From Acidobacteriota bacterium (GTDB lineage Bacteria > Acidobacteriota > Terriglobia > Terriglobales > Acidobacteriaceae): a DNA stretch of 49,650 bases. The stretch spans positions 1 to 49,650 of the forward strand of contig JAJYZC010000018.1 of the NCBI GenBank assembly GCA_021800255.1, given 5' to 3'. The stretch's first letter is position 1, and each line of letters begins with the position of its first letter. A model generated the notes under the pieces. That model was not told the DNA's origin. It made no database searches and worked only from the letters and a program-made list of their open reading frames with translations. The translations under genes and the position numbers were made by a program. Shown piece after piece: positions 1 through 8,826 of the stretch.

Positions 1-67
1 TGGCTTCCTTCAAGTAGGCGAAGTATTTGCGCTTGATCCGCTCATTTTCCGCGTTGTGCTTTGTCAT
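1..67 (-). CDS. Tyrosine recombinase/integrase, N-terminal fragment cut by the window edge
   Basis: Only the first 22 codons lie in the window, reading leftward from an ATG whose complement is at 65-67. The peptide begins MTKHNAENERIKRKYFAYLK and continues with EA. This basic, helical start resembles the SAM-like core-binding N-terminus of phage-type tyrosine recombinases, which catalyse site-specific DNA strand exchange. A GGGGTGAG ribosome-binding site lies about five bases before the ATG. The start region faces a truncated outer-membrane gene at 88-510, so this may be the edge of an integrated element. The family call rests on a short N-terminal similarity from memory and needs the sequence to the left of the window. 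Confidence 0.5.
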   Translation of the reverse strand, partial: MTKHNAENERIKRKYFAYLKEA

Positions 68-87
68 GGTTGCTCACCCCTGGTTGA

Positions 88-510
88 AGTCACTGTTTAC
101 GATGGGAGAAGAAGTCTCATTTACTCGCTCTCAGCCTGTATGGCGCCTTCAGCGGAGCGCAAACCGGCAACGGCGTCCAGGAAAGCCCCTCCAACTCCGC
201 CAACGCGCATGAGATCACCGGTGACTGGGTGCCTTCCATCCACGTTGCGAACCTGCGTCCCTTCGGCGTGCTGGGCGTGGGGCTTTTGTTGAACGAGCCA
301 ACCGGCGGCCAAAGCAACACCACAAGCTCGAAGCGGGCGGTTTATGTCTATGGCGCCGGACTCGACTGGGGGCTTCTGCCGCACATCGGCCTGCGTCTGC
401 AATACCGGGGCAATCTCTACAAGGCGCCCAATCTCACCACCCTCTACACATCAACCGGCGCCTTTACGCACACGGCGGAGCCGATGATCGGCCTCTACTT
501 CCGCCTCTGA
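88..510 (+). pseudogene. Truncated outer-membrane beta-barrel protein
   Basis: The frame is open from just after a stop at 85-87 to the TGA at 508-510. It has no plausible start or signal peptide: the first in-frame GTG is at 229. The translation contains YGAFSGAQTGNGVQ near the beginning and ends with YGAGLDWGLLPHIGLRLQYR and a terminal PMIGLYFRL. This is the pattern of a small (about 200-residue) outer-membrane barrel ending in an aromatic strand followed by L. Only the region just after the signal peptide and the C-terminal half seem present, joined around NSANAHEITGDW, so an internal deletion as well as loss of the 5' end is likely. It sits next to an integrase start and is probably debris of a rearrangement. 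Exact family unknown. Confidence 0.5.
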
Positions 511-533
511 GACGTTGCGCAACCGAGCCGGCA

Positions 534-569
534 AAAGAGAGGCCGTCCCCGCCTGGACGGCCTCTCTTT
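534..569 (+). terminator. Hairpin terminator after the barrel remnant
   Basis: A perfect 15-bp inverted repeat (534-548 with 555-569) encloses a six-base loop. The stem core is GGCCGTCC/GGACGGCC flanked by AAAGAGA/TCTCTTT. It lies 24 bases after the stop at 510. The run of T is short, so it may work in both directions or only weakly. Confidence 0.6.
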
Positions 570-800
570 GAAGTCTCTGGCGAGGTAGCTGAAGAGTGTC
601 AGAGGAGAATCCGAAGTTCAGAACTCCTGATATAGCCTATTTTTTTAGAGGTAAATCCGGCTCTTCTGCCGTCCCGGCCTCGGACCAATGCCTGTTCGTT
701 TTTTTAGGTTCAACTGTTGTGCCGCTTTGCCTTTGAAAAATCCCGGGCCTGTGCAGAGGTTTTATAGACCGAAGCAGGAGTCCAACTCCGGATTTTGGCA

Positions 801-3332
801 TTACCTCGCGGTTATCTCCATGCCCCGGCCGTCATCAGGAATTGTGATGCAGAGAGCGCGGCCGCACTCCACAGCCGCGACCGTGTTCCCGTTCACCCGA
901 AAGTTCCGTTGTCCGGCGTTCCACCCGTAGATCTTCACTTGAATGCTCTTCCACCATGCCGGATAGGCGCCTTCATGGGCTCCGATGTCGATTTGCAGTG
1001 CGTCCGCCTCAAACCGGCAGGTGAATTTCATGCGCAGAAAATCGCCATGCCGATACGCCTCGGTGATGCCGTCATCGAGATAGAGGCTGCCGCCGCACGG
1101 CCTGCCTTCTCCAGGATTGCCGGCGTACGCGCGCAGCGTAAGCGGACCATCCGGCGTTTCTCCGGTGCTCTGCACCAGCGGTTGCATCGGCAGAATCGTC
1201 CCGCCGCGAACGTAAACGGGCAGGCCGGCGAGCGACGGATGCACGTGCGTCGTGAGCGGAACCAGACGGGCCGGGTCAGGCGGCAGCACGGGGTTCGGCG
1301 CCGAGCGCGGCGCAGGATCGTGGACCTTGCCGCCCGTCCAGAAGTCGTACCAGTCCGAGGAAGGAAACTCGACCTCATACTCATCGATCTGGTCGGAAAA
1401 GGGGGCCGGCGCAATCAGCAGGTCCGGCCCCAACAGGAACTCTGAAGACGCTTCGGGATCGATGTCGAGAGGGTGACGATCCGCGGCCGCATCGGGAAAC
1501 TCCAGAAACAGCGGGCGTATCATCGGCAAGCCCGTGCGGGATGCCTGGTCGGCAAGCGTGTAGATATAGGGCATCAACCGATACCGCGTATCGATGTACC
1601 GCCGCCGGATCGCCTCCTGGGCTGGTCCGCCAACCCACGGCTCCTGCGGCTGGGTGCCCTTTTCGGTGTGATCGCGGTCGATGGGCTGAAAGGCTCCGAT
1701 CTCGATCCACTTCGTCAGCAGATTCATTGTCGGCGAGCCGGCAAAGCCGCCCACATCCGCTCCGGCAAAAGCGAAGCCGCTCAGGCCCAGGTTCTCAAGC
1801 ATAGGGGTGGTCATGCGGAGATGATTCCAGGTGCTGCTGTTGTCGCCAGTCCAGGTGGCAGCGTATCGTTGGCCTCCCGCGTAGGTGGCGCGCGTCAGCA
1901 CAAAAGGACGTTGATCGGGCTTGAGCAGCTTCAGCCCATCGAAGGTGGCGCGAGAGTTCTCCATGCCGTAAACGTTATGGATCTCAGCGTGGGTAGCGGT
2001 CCGTGAGCGAAAGCCGGGCTCGTCGATGCGGTGCACCACGTCGAGCGGCATGGTTCCCGCCGGAGAGTTGAAGATGGAGGGCTCGTTCATGTCGTCCCAG
2101 AAGCCCGAAACTCCCATGCCGTAAAGTTTTTTGTATAACGAGCCAAACCAGCGCCGCGTCTGCCGGCGGGTAAAGTCCGGAAAGACACTGGGACCCGGCC
2201 AGACCACACCCGTGTAGACCGAGCCGTCCGGATTCTTCACGAAATCGTCGTTGGCCACGCCATTGTCATAGGGATAATAGCCCGGAACCTTTGCGATGTG
2301 CAGGTCGGCAATGGCGACTACATGAAAATGTTCAGCGGCGAGTTTTGCGATCATCCCGGCAAGGTCCGGAAAGCGGCTGCGGTCGATGGTGAAGGGCCGG
2401 TCCTTTTCCTGGTAATCGATATCGAGATAAATGGCGTCCGCCGGAATATGGTCCGCCCGAAGCCGCCTCGCCACGGCCAGCACCTTCGACTGGGACATGT
2501 AGCTGTAGCGCGACTGCTGAAAGCCCAGCGACCAAAGCGGCGGCAGCGGCGGCTTGCCTGTGAGCCAGGCATATTCCTCCACTACCTTTTGAGGAGATGG
2601 ACCATACATCAGGTAGTAGTCGATAGGGCCGTTCTCGGCGCCGAAGGAATAACTGTTGCGCGACTCTTTGCCGAAATCGAAAGAGCTGCGCCAGGTATTG
2701 TCCAGCAGAACGCCGGCGGCCGCTCCGGCTTGGTACGTGATAAAGAACGGAATCGACTTGTAGATTGGATCGGTCGATTCCTGAAAGCGGTATGCGTCCG
2801 TATTCCAGAGAGTAAACGCTTCATTGCGCCGGTCAAGGGGCCCGGTCTTGTCCCCGAGTCCGAAGAAGTGTTCGTTGGCGGGCATCACTTTGTCGATACG
2901 GAAAGAGTTGCCCCAGTAGCAGATCGGCCGGGCATCCTGCTGGAGGACGCGGCCATCGGCGTCGAGAACGGTCACTTCCATGGTGCGGCGGTCGACTTCC
3001 ACGCGCAGACGCTTCGTCGCAAAGCCAACGAAATCCACCGTCGTAATGGGCCGGGCAGCGGCCTGGCTGTGACGAGCCCCGGCCAAAACGGCCCAGGAGG
3101 CATCCTCTGGCAGCGTATCTGTGCGGCTGACGCGGAAGCGGAGAATGCCATTGCGGAGGGCAACAATCTTCTCACGCGCTGCTCCTGCCCGGATGTCGAT
3201 ACCGTCAGGGAGGGGCGTTACGCTCGTGACTCCACGAATGACGACCGGAAAGCTGCGGTCCGGTCCGGGCTGGGCGAACGGTGAGATACCGGCGAGAGAA
3301 AACAGCAGCATCACAACAACAAATCGCAACAA
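801..3332 (-). CDS. Secreted GH31 alpha-glucosidase
   Basis: An 843-residue glycoside hydrolase family 31 enzyme, expected to release glucose (or xylose) from the non-reducing ends of alpha-linked glycans by a retaining mechanism. The signature WDDMNEPS is at residues 412-419 with nucleophile D414, and the acid/base aspartate is D497 in TWTGDNSSTW. The (beta/alpha)8 domain begins near residue 265 (LWSLGFQQSRYSY). The first 21 residues (MLRFVVVMLLFSLAGISPFA plus Q) look like a signal peptide, so it is probably periplasmic or exported. The start is a TTG at 3332 placed after GGGGGATC; an ATG at 3311 is the alternative but would shorten the signal peptide. It lies downstream of the large TonB receptor on the same strand, separated by 176 bases and a GC-rich hairpin. 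Substrate (alpha-1,3 or alpha-1,4) cannot be read from sequence; the neighbouring GH71 gene favours alpha-1,3-glucan. Confidence 0.93.
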   Translation of the reverse strand: MLRFVVVMLLFSLAGISPFAQPGPDRSFPVVIRGVTSVTPLPDGIDIRAGAAREKIVALRNGILRFRVSRTDTLPEDASWAVLAGARHSQAAARPITTVDFVGFATKRLRVEVDRRTMEVTVLDADGRVLQQDARPICYWGNSFRIDKVMPANEHFFGLGDKTGPLDRRNEAFTLWNTDAYRFQESTDPIYKSIPFFITYQAGAAAGVLLDNTWRSSFDFGKESRNSYSFGAENGPIDYYLMYGPSPQKVVEEYAWLTGKPPLPPLWSLGFQQSRYSYMSQSKVLAVARRLRADHIPADAIYLDIDYQEKDRPFTIDRSRFPDLAGMIAKLAAEHFHVVAIADLHIAKVPGYYPYDNGVANDDFVKNPDGSVYTGVVWPGPSVFPDFTRRQTRRWFGSLYKKLYGMGVSGFWDDMNEPSIFNSPAGTMPLDVVHRIDEPGFRSRTATHAEIHNVYGMENSRATFDGLKLLKPDQRPFVLTRATYAGGQRYAATWTGDNSSTWNHLRMTTPMLENLGLSGFAFAGADVGGFAGSPTMNLLTKWIEIGAFQPIDRDHTEKGTQPQEPWVGGPAQEAIRRRYIDTRYRLMPYIYTLADQASRTGLPMIRPLFLEFPDAAADRHPLDIDPEASSEFLLGPDLLIAPAPFSDQIDEYEVEFPSSDWYDFWTGGKVHDPAPRSAPNPVLPPDPARLVPLTTHVHPSLAGLPVYVRGGTILPMQPLVQSTGETPDGPLTLRAYAGNPGEGRPCGGSLYLDDGITEAYRHGDFLRMKFTCRFEADALQIDIGAHEGAYPAWWKSIQVKIYGWNAGQRNFRVNGNTVAAVECGRALCITIPDDGRGMEITAR

Positions 3333-3472
3333 AGATCCCCCAATACCACAATCTCGATGAGCCGTTGCCGGCGCTTCAGCTATCGCCCGAAATCGTCTGG
3401 CGCCAGTGGCGCAAAAAGCACCCCGCGCTTCCTCATGAGAACCTTGGTCCTCTGCTACGCCCGGCCGGGTGT

Positions 3473-3502
3473 GGGAGGGGGGCCGAAAACAGCCCCCCTC
3501 CC
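3473..3502 (-). terminator. GC-rich hairpin between receptor and glucosidase genes
   Basis: Perfect 11-bp stem GGGAGGGGGGC (3473-3483) with GCCCCCCTCCC (3492-3502), loop of eight bases. It starts six bases beyond the receptor stop codon on the minus strand. No U-tract follows, so it may be an attenuator or an mRNA 3'-end stabiliser lowering expression of the downstream glucosidase rather than a full terminator. Confidence 0.45.
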
Positions 3503-3508
3503 CGGTTA

Positions 3509-6500
3509 TCAGAAGGTATAGTTTGCCGAGACTTCCATCAGCCTCCGGCCCAGCTTGAGTGGCGCTGAGCCGAAGTCTTCAGTCGGACTGTAGGTGGCGC
3601 TGGTGGGCGTAGCGTTCGCTGACGTGTCGCTGAGTTGCAGTGTCGTCTGCGAAGCATATCCCGTGCCGAAGCTGTTCAGCGCATGGTTCAGGAAGTTGAA
3701 TCCAGCGATGCGGAGGTTCAGCATCCTGCCTTCGCCCAGGCTGAAGCCCTTGGCTACGGTTAGGTCGGTGTCAAAGAACGCCGGCCCGTGCGCGTAGGGC
3801 TCAATGTACTGTCCGTTCGTTCCCGTTGCCGGCAGCGCAAAGCAGGACGGGTTGAGGTATTGGTGTGAACCCAGGTTGGAAGCGGGATTGCACTTCAGCA
3901 CAGGTTGCAGGCTCACATCCGGGGTGCCGAGAATCGTCGTGTTTTCGACGGCATACGCTCCGGCCCCCTGCCCTATGTTGCCTTGAACGTAATAATCAGG
4001 AGATGCGCTGACGCCGGTTTGCATGTTGGGCCCGCTCTGGATGTTAGTAATTCCGGAGATCAGCCAGCGGTTGATGACGCCGCCCAACATGCGCTGCCGG
4101 GTAAACACGCCCGTCTGATAGGAGTAGCTGAGGTTCAGCACTTGCGAGCGGTCGAAGTTCATCGGGCCATAGTTATTCGAGAGGTGGAATGGGTCCATGC
4201 CGGCCGTCCAGTCGAAGTCGGCCGAGGAACCGAGGATTCCCAGAGCCTTGGAGAAGGTGTAGTTGGCGTTGAAGTTGAACTTGCCGGCTTGCTTAATGGC
4301 TTCGATTTGCAGACCGTTGTAGTTCGCGTAAGTGTTGTGCTCCGGCACCAGAATCTGACCGTACCTGTTATACGGCCGCGCTTCCTGTATTGACTTGTCG
4401 CCGGTGTAGTTGTAAAGCGTGTCGAGACTTCCAGCCTGGGCAGGTGTGCATCCAGTCGGATCGCAGGCTCCCGGAGCCTCCGCATCGATGGCGGCAGCGG
4501 CAGCCGGCGTGAACAGGTAACCGATGGGGATGGCGTTGATGTTATCCAGGACCACCGGCTGGGTGGTTCCGTTGTCCATCAAAGAGTTGCTGTTGTTGCC
4601 TACATAAGACACCTGCAGAATCCAGTTGCCCTGCATACTCTGGGCAACGCTGAGGCTGTAGTTATTGGTGATCGGCTCCTTGTTATCCTTCGGATCGAAC
4701 CCATAAACCGTGGTGGGCGCGATGTAGGTCTCAGTACTCCCCACTCCGGTGTTTCCGTAGGTGTACGGATTCAAGTGGAGAGTGTTGACGCCTTCCAGAG
4801 TATTGTCGCCAAAGCCTTCCAGGTCCGTGTAGCGGACGTTTTCTGCCTCGGCAAACATGTTGGTCACATCGGTGACCGAGTCGTGGAAGCGATAGCTGCC
4901 GATGCCGCCACGGATCACGGTTCTTCCATTTTTGAAGACATCCACCGCGAAACCGACCCGCGGCTGGAAATAGAGCGGCGGATTGCCGGTGCCGGAGTCG
5001 GGTACCGAAGGCGTGTCAGCGTGCCAGGTTAGGCCGGGCAGGGGATTGGTCGTCGCATTGTAGGTGGAGTTGTACAGGTCGGGGTTCCAGATGGCTGCGC
5101 CCAGTCCATTCGAATCCTGCCATGCGCTCAGCTTAGCAAGGCGGACGCCAAAGGTAAGATCGAAATTCGAGGTGACGCGCCACGTGTCCTGGCCGTACAC
5201 GTCCGTATCCCAGAAGTGCAGGTTGGTATATGGATTGAAATTTTGCTGGTGCCAGTCCTGAATCTGGCCCTCGAAGAAATTCGCCAGGGCATTGCCACTG
5301 TTGAAGTGCGCATTGCCGTAGGCCGGCGAACCGTCGGGGTAGGTGCCATTGTAGTCGTGGAACTGCGCCCCCGCCGGGCCGTAGTAGTAGTCCTGAATGA
5401 TGCCGTTGGTGGAGGGATTGGTCGCGGTCTGATCGTTCTTCGTGCGCTGCATGAAGAATCCGACCTTGACCGTGTGTTTACCCCAGACCTTGGTCAGGTT
5501 GTCGCCGATGTTGGGCTGCAATTTTTTTAGCGCCAGCGGATTGGTGGAGTAATCGGGCCACAAGCCCAGCGGCAGACCGCCGTAGGTCGTATAGGTTCCC
5601 AACTGCGGGTACTGCGTATCGTTGTTATTGAAAGCGCCGTTATACGGATAATTGATCGCGGACTTCTGCAGATCGGCAATGCGCCGGGCGTCGAAGGACT
5701 CCAGGAAAGAGGTGATGGTGGCGTACAGTTCGTTGGTCAGCGTCGGCGAAAAGATTTTTACATAGTTGGCCGCCGCGCTGTTCACCCAGGTATCGTTGTT
5801 CACGCCATAGCCCGGCGTGTTCACGGCGCCCATCACGCTGGAGGCGAACGGCGAGTAGTACGGAATCATCGGCTCGCCCTGTCTGCCCTTCTCGAAGCTG
5901 TAGCGAACAAACGCGTGGTTACGCGGATTGACGTCGTAATCGAGCCGCCCTACAAACTGACTGACATTGTTGTTCACCAGATTGAGCTGGTCGTAGTTGA
6001 AGCCGTCCGCCCCGGTCTGCTGGCGCGTCGGCAGCGGCAAGGTGTGGTCCACCAGGGCCATGGCGCCGGGATTCAGAAACGCGGCGATGCTGCCATTGGC
6101 CAGTGTCGATCCGTCATCGCCGACAGTTGGCGGGGTGTTGAACGTAGCGTAGTTGGGATTGGTAAGCATCGGCCCAAGGAATTGGGCCAGCGCATTGGCG
6201 CTGAAATCCCCCGCCCGCATCGCCGGCGTCGGCACCAGCGCGTGGATGATGGCGCTGCCTGAACTGCCATACGCATACACATTGCGCTGCGCGTCGTACT
6301 CGGCGCCGGCAAAGTAGGTCAGCTTTTTGTGCGTGAACGGAACGGGGCCGCTGATCGTACCTCCGGGATACACAAAGCGATCGTCTGGCCGCGCGATGCC
6401 GTCGTGATTCGCCAGCCAGTCATTGGCGTTCAGTTGATAGGTGCGCGCGTAGGTATACAGCGACCCGTGCAACTGGGCCGTGCCGGATTTCGTGATGCCG

Positions 6501-7276
6501 CTGATCACAACCGGGCCGTTCGACTGGTCGGCGCCGAAATTCGAGGTCTGCACCTGCACTTCGCTCACAAACGAATCGTCGATGTTCTGCAGGTTGGCTC
6601 CAAAGTTGCCGGCGTCGGTCAGGTTGGCGCCGTCCAGCTTGATCGTGATGCCGGCCACCGGCGCGCCATTTGAGGCGTACGGCGTCGGCTGACCGACCTC
6701 GACCTGCGAAAAATCAGGCGCCGCATTGGTCGAGCTCTGGTTACGGATGGCGAATCCGGGCAGAATCCGTTCTAATTCCGTGGCGTCGCGGCCCACAATC
6801 GAGAGCCGGCTCAGGTCTCTGGAAGAAATCGTCGAGCTTAGCTGTCCGTCGTCCAGCGGAATCCCCGCCGCTGTGCTGGACACAGAGACCGTCTGGGTCG
6901 TCGAGCCCACTTTGAGCACTATGCCGTTCAGCGCCAGCGTGTCTCCGGGATTGAGGTGTATCCGGCTCTCCGTGAATCTGGTGAATCCGCTGTGGGTGAC
7001 AGCCAGGCTGTAATCGCCCGCCGGAATCGATGCAAACGTAAAGTTGCCCGCCCCATTGGTCTCGGTCGTGCGCACGCTGGCCGTTTGGCTGTTGGTCAGC
7101 GTTACGGTCGCTCCGCCGATGACCGCCCCTGTGGGGTCGGCTACCAGGCCCGCGAGCGTGGCAGTGCCTACCTGAGCGCGACCCGCCGCCGCGCAAACCA
7201 ACAACGCGATAACGGGAAACATCCACTTCCAATGCATCCAGCTTCTCTCTGCTTTGTTGCTCAATTCAGCCTCCAT
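3509..7276 (-). CDS. Oar-like TonB-dependent outer-membrane receptor
   Basis: A receptor of 1255 residues from the chosen start. The open frame extends upstream to 7375, but the ATG at 7276 is preceded by GGAGG at eight-base spacing. A signal peptide with hydrophobic core FPVIALLVCAAA ends near GRAQ. A carboxypeptidase-regulatory (Ig-like) domain follows (GLVADPTGAVIGGATVTL), then a plug-like region (DATELERILPGF, IKLDGANLTDAGN), and a long barrel ending in VSANYTF with a terminal Phe as expected for outer-membrane insertion. Proteins of this size and order are highly expanded in Acidobacteria and import or bind large glycans using TonB energy. The neighbours GH31 and GH71 suggest glucan oligomers as ligand. 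Energy could come from the TonB operon at 17.7-21.6 kb. It is divergent from the putative regulator at 7557 across a repeat-rich control region. Confidence 0.93.
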   Translation of the reverse strand: MEAELSNKAERSWMHWKWMFPVIALLVCAAAGRAQVGTATLAGLVADPTGAVIGGATVTLTNSQTASVRTTETNGAGNFTFASIPAGDYSLAVTHSGFTRFTESRIHLNPGDTLALNGIVLKVGSTTQTVSVSSTAAGIPLDDGQLSSTISSRDLSRLSIVGRDATELERILPGFAIRNQSSTNAAPDFSQVEVGQPTPYASNGAPVAGITIKLDGANLTDAGNFGANLQNIDDSFVSEVQVQTSNFGADQSNGPVVISGITKSGTAQLHGSLYTYARTYQLNANDWLANHDGIARPDDRFVYPGGTISGPVPFTHKKLTYFAGAEYDAQRNVYAYGSSGSAIIHALVPTPAMRAGDFSANALAQFLGPMLTNPNYATFNTPPTVGDDGSTLANGSIAAFLNPGAMALVDHTLPLPTRQQTGADGFNYDQLNLVNNNVSQFVGRLDYDVNPRNHAFVRYSFEKGRQGEPMIPYYSPFASSVMGAVNTPGYGVNNDTWVNSAAANYVKIFSPTLTNELYATITSFLESFDARRIADLQKSAINYPYNGAFNNNDTQYPQLGTYTTYGGLPLGLWPDYSTNPLALKKLQPNIGDNLTKVWGKHTVKVGFFMQRTKNDQTATNPSTNGIIQDYYYGPAGAQFHDYNGTYPDGSPAYGNAHFNSGNALANFFEGQIQDWHQQNFNPYTNLHFWDTDVYGQDTWRVTSNFDLTFGVRLAKLSAWQDSNGLGAAIWNPDLYNSTYNATTNPLPGLTWHADTPSVPDSGTGNPPLYFQPRVGFAVDVFKNGRTVIRGGIGSYRFHDSVTDVTNMFAEAENVRYTDLEGFGDNTLEGVNTLHLNPYTYGNTGVGSTETYIAPTTVYGFDPKDNKEPITNNYSLSVAQSMQGNWILQVSYVGNNSNSLMDNGTTQPVVLDNINAIPIGYLFTPAAAAAIDAEAPGACDPTGCTPAQAGSLDTLYNYTGDKSIQEARPYNRYGQILVPEHNTYANYNGLQIEAIKQAGKFNFNANYTFSKALGILGSSADFDWTAGMDPFHLSNNYGPMNFDRSQVLNLSYSYQTGVFTRQRMLGGVINRWLISGITNIQSGPNMQTGVSASPDYYVQGNIGQGAGAYAVENTTILGTPDVSLQPVLKCNPASNLGSHQYLNPSCFALPATGTNGQYIEPYAHGPAFFDTDLTVAKGFSLGEGRMLNLRIAGFNFLNHALNSFGTGYASQTTLQLSDTSANATPTSATYSPTEDFGSAPLKLGRRLMEVSANYTF

Positions 7277-7403
7277 CCGATGAACCTCCATCCAAAACTC
7301 GCGGCTACGGGCGCCGGGTCGTGCCAGTTCCTTATCGCCGCGAGGCGTCCGATTCGCAAAACCAGCGCGTTTCATAAATGTTTTAGTGATTTTGATAGCG
7401 GCC

Positions 7404-7482
7404 GGTAAGGTCCTTGCGGTAACGCTTGCGGTAATTATTCTGTTAAGGCTAGGTAAAGAGATGCTGTTTTCAATAATTTACC
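7404..7482. promoter_or_regulatory. Repeat-rich control region between receptor and regulator genes
   Basis: TTGCGGTAA occurs twice in direct orientation (7414-7422 and 7426-7434), with a further GGTAA at 7404-7408. GGTAATTATT (7430-7439) is mirrored by AATAATTTACC (7472-7482), an imperfect inverted repeat with a 32-base spacer. CGGTAACGCTTGCG at 7417-7430 is centred on CG and approximates the palindromic operators of LacI-family repressors. The block is AT-richer than its surroundings and lies upstream of the receptor gene on the minus strand. The sites are visible; the binding protein is inferred. Confidence 0.45.
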
Positions 7483-7505
7483 GAATGGCGCCCGTCCGAG
7501 TCGAG

Positions 7506-7535
7506 TTGGCCATCGCCAGTAGGCAATGATATGAT
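7506..7535 (+). promoter_or_regulatory. Candidate promoter of the membrane regulator gene
   Basis: TTGGCC (7506-7511) and TATGAT (7530-7535) are separated by 18 bases and would give a transcript starting about 15 bases before the start codon at 7557. Both boxes resemble sigma-70 elements. Confidence 0.4.
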
Positions 7536-7556
7536 TGCCATCCGAAAGAGATGGCG

Positions 7557-8783
7557 ATGGCAGTCGAGCAGGAAGCAGCCGCGCACGCGAAACCAGGTTC
7601 TGAGGAGCAGGCAGCCATTCAGGAACAACTGGAGAGGCTGCTGGCCAACCCTCGTTTTAGCCACAGCCGTCGCTTTCCCTCGTTCCTGCGATTCATCGTT
7701 GAAAAAGCTCTCTCTGGCGAGACCGACATGCTCAAAGAGCGCACGCTTGGCATTGAGATCTTTGGCCGCAGGGCCGAGTACGATACGGCTTCCGATCCCA
7801 TCGTGCGCGTCACCGCCGGGGAAATCCGCAAGCGCATCGCCCAGTACTATCAGGAACCTGGCCACGAGCACGAACTCCGTATCGTTCTGCCGACGGGGTC
7901 TTACGTCCCGCAGTTTCACCCGCCGGGAGCCTCTGCGGAGAGCGGCGCAATCTCCGCAGCCGGCGAGGACCTCCCCGCGGATCGGGATGGGCGAGGGTGG
8001 CGGCGATGGCTGTCCTTCGCTGCCGCACTGCTGATAGCTGCGTTCATCGGCGGCGGCGGAGTTCTCCTGTGGCAGCGCCTGCATGTCGCAGCTCCGGCGC
8101 CGGACTTCTGGACGCCCGTTCTCAACTCCGGCGACCCGGTTCTGCTCTGCGTCGCCGATCAGAACGAGTACTCCGATATTGCATTGCGTGACGCCGACGC
8201 CCCCAACCACCAGATGACGATGCACGATAACCTGACGGCAGTTGTTATCGACGATCTGAACCCCATCATCCACATCGCGGGAATTCTTCAGTCCCATGGC
8301 ATCAAGTACAGCCTGCGCGGCGAGGGCGCTACCACCCTGATGGATCTGCGGGGCGGCCCAACGATTTTCGTCGGCGCCTTCGATAATGCCTGGGTTCTGC
8401 GGCTGACGCGCCAGCTCCGCTACCATTTCGCAAATAATGCGGACATGACCAAGCTCGGCGTCGTCGACAGTCAGGATCCGAACGGCCACAGCTGGTTCGT
8501 GAACCGCATCCAGCAGATGGCCACGAATAATTACCGCGACTACGCTATCGTGGCGCGCTTTACCGACATCACCACCGGCGAGCTTGAGATCGTTGTGGCC
8601 GGCGTGGCCCGGGGCGGCACCATCGCCGCCGGCGAATTCCTCACCAACCCCAGCGACCATGCGCAGCTTCAGCGCATCGTGGATGATGCCGGCGCCAAAA
8701 AGAATCTGGAGGTGGTCCTCAGCACCCGGATCATCAACGGAGAATCCGGCACGGCGCGGGTGGAAGCGGTGTATTACTGGTAA
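7557..8783 (+). CDS. Membrane-spanning putative regulator with acidobacterial N-terminal domain
   Basis: A protein of 408 residues. Residues about 20-120 form a conserved cytoplasmic domain (FLRFIVEKALSGETDMLKER, then PIVRVTAGEIRKRIAQYY) that I know from many acidobacterial regulatory proteins, where it precedes TPR or sensor regions and is thought to act in DNA binding or signalling. One hydrophobic helix follows at 151-172 (WLSFAAALLIAAFIGGGGVL), then a 230-residue extracytoplasmic domain I cannot assign (TIFVGAFDNAWVLRLTRQLR). The layout matches a one-component ToxR-like membrane regulator, an inference from topology only. The ATG at 7557 has GAGATGGCG before it; an ATG at 7551 is also possible. 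It is divergent from the receptor and 43 bases upstream of the GH71 gene, so it probably shares an operon with that enzyme. Confidence 0.7.
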   Translation: MAVEQEAAAHAKPGSEEQAAIQEQLERLLANPRFSHSRRFPSFLRFIVEKALSGETDMLKERTLGIEIFGRRAEYDTASDPIVRVTAGEIRKRIAQYYQEPGHEHELRIVLPTGSYVPQFHPPGASAESGAISAAGEDLPADRDGRGWRRWLSFAAALLIAAFIGGGGVLLWQRLHVAAPAPDFWTPVLNSGDPVLLCVADQNEYSDIALRDADAPNHQMTMHDNLTAVVIDDLNPIIHIAGILQSHGIKYSLRGEGATTLMDLRGGPTIFVGAFDNAWVLRLTRQLRYHFANNADMTKLGVVDSQDPNGHSWFVNRIQQMATNNYRDYAIVARFTDITTGELEIVVAGVARGGTIAAGEFLTNPSDHAQLQRIVDDAGAKKNLEVVLSTRIINGESGTARVEAVYYW

Positions 8784-8826
8784 GGCCGCGCCGCCGCCGG
8801 ATTTCTTCGTTAAGCTAAAGTCATCC

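Noticed and set aside
8584..8826. Upstream extension of the GH71 frame
   Set aside because: It overlaps the regulator gene in another frame, and the signal peptide clearly begins at 8827.
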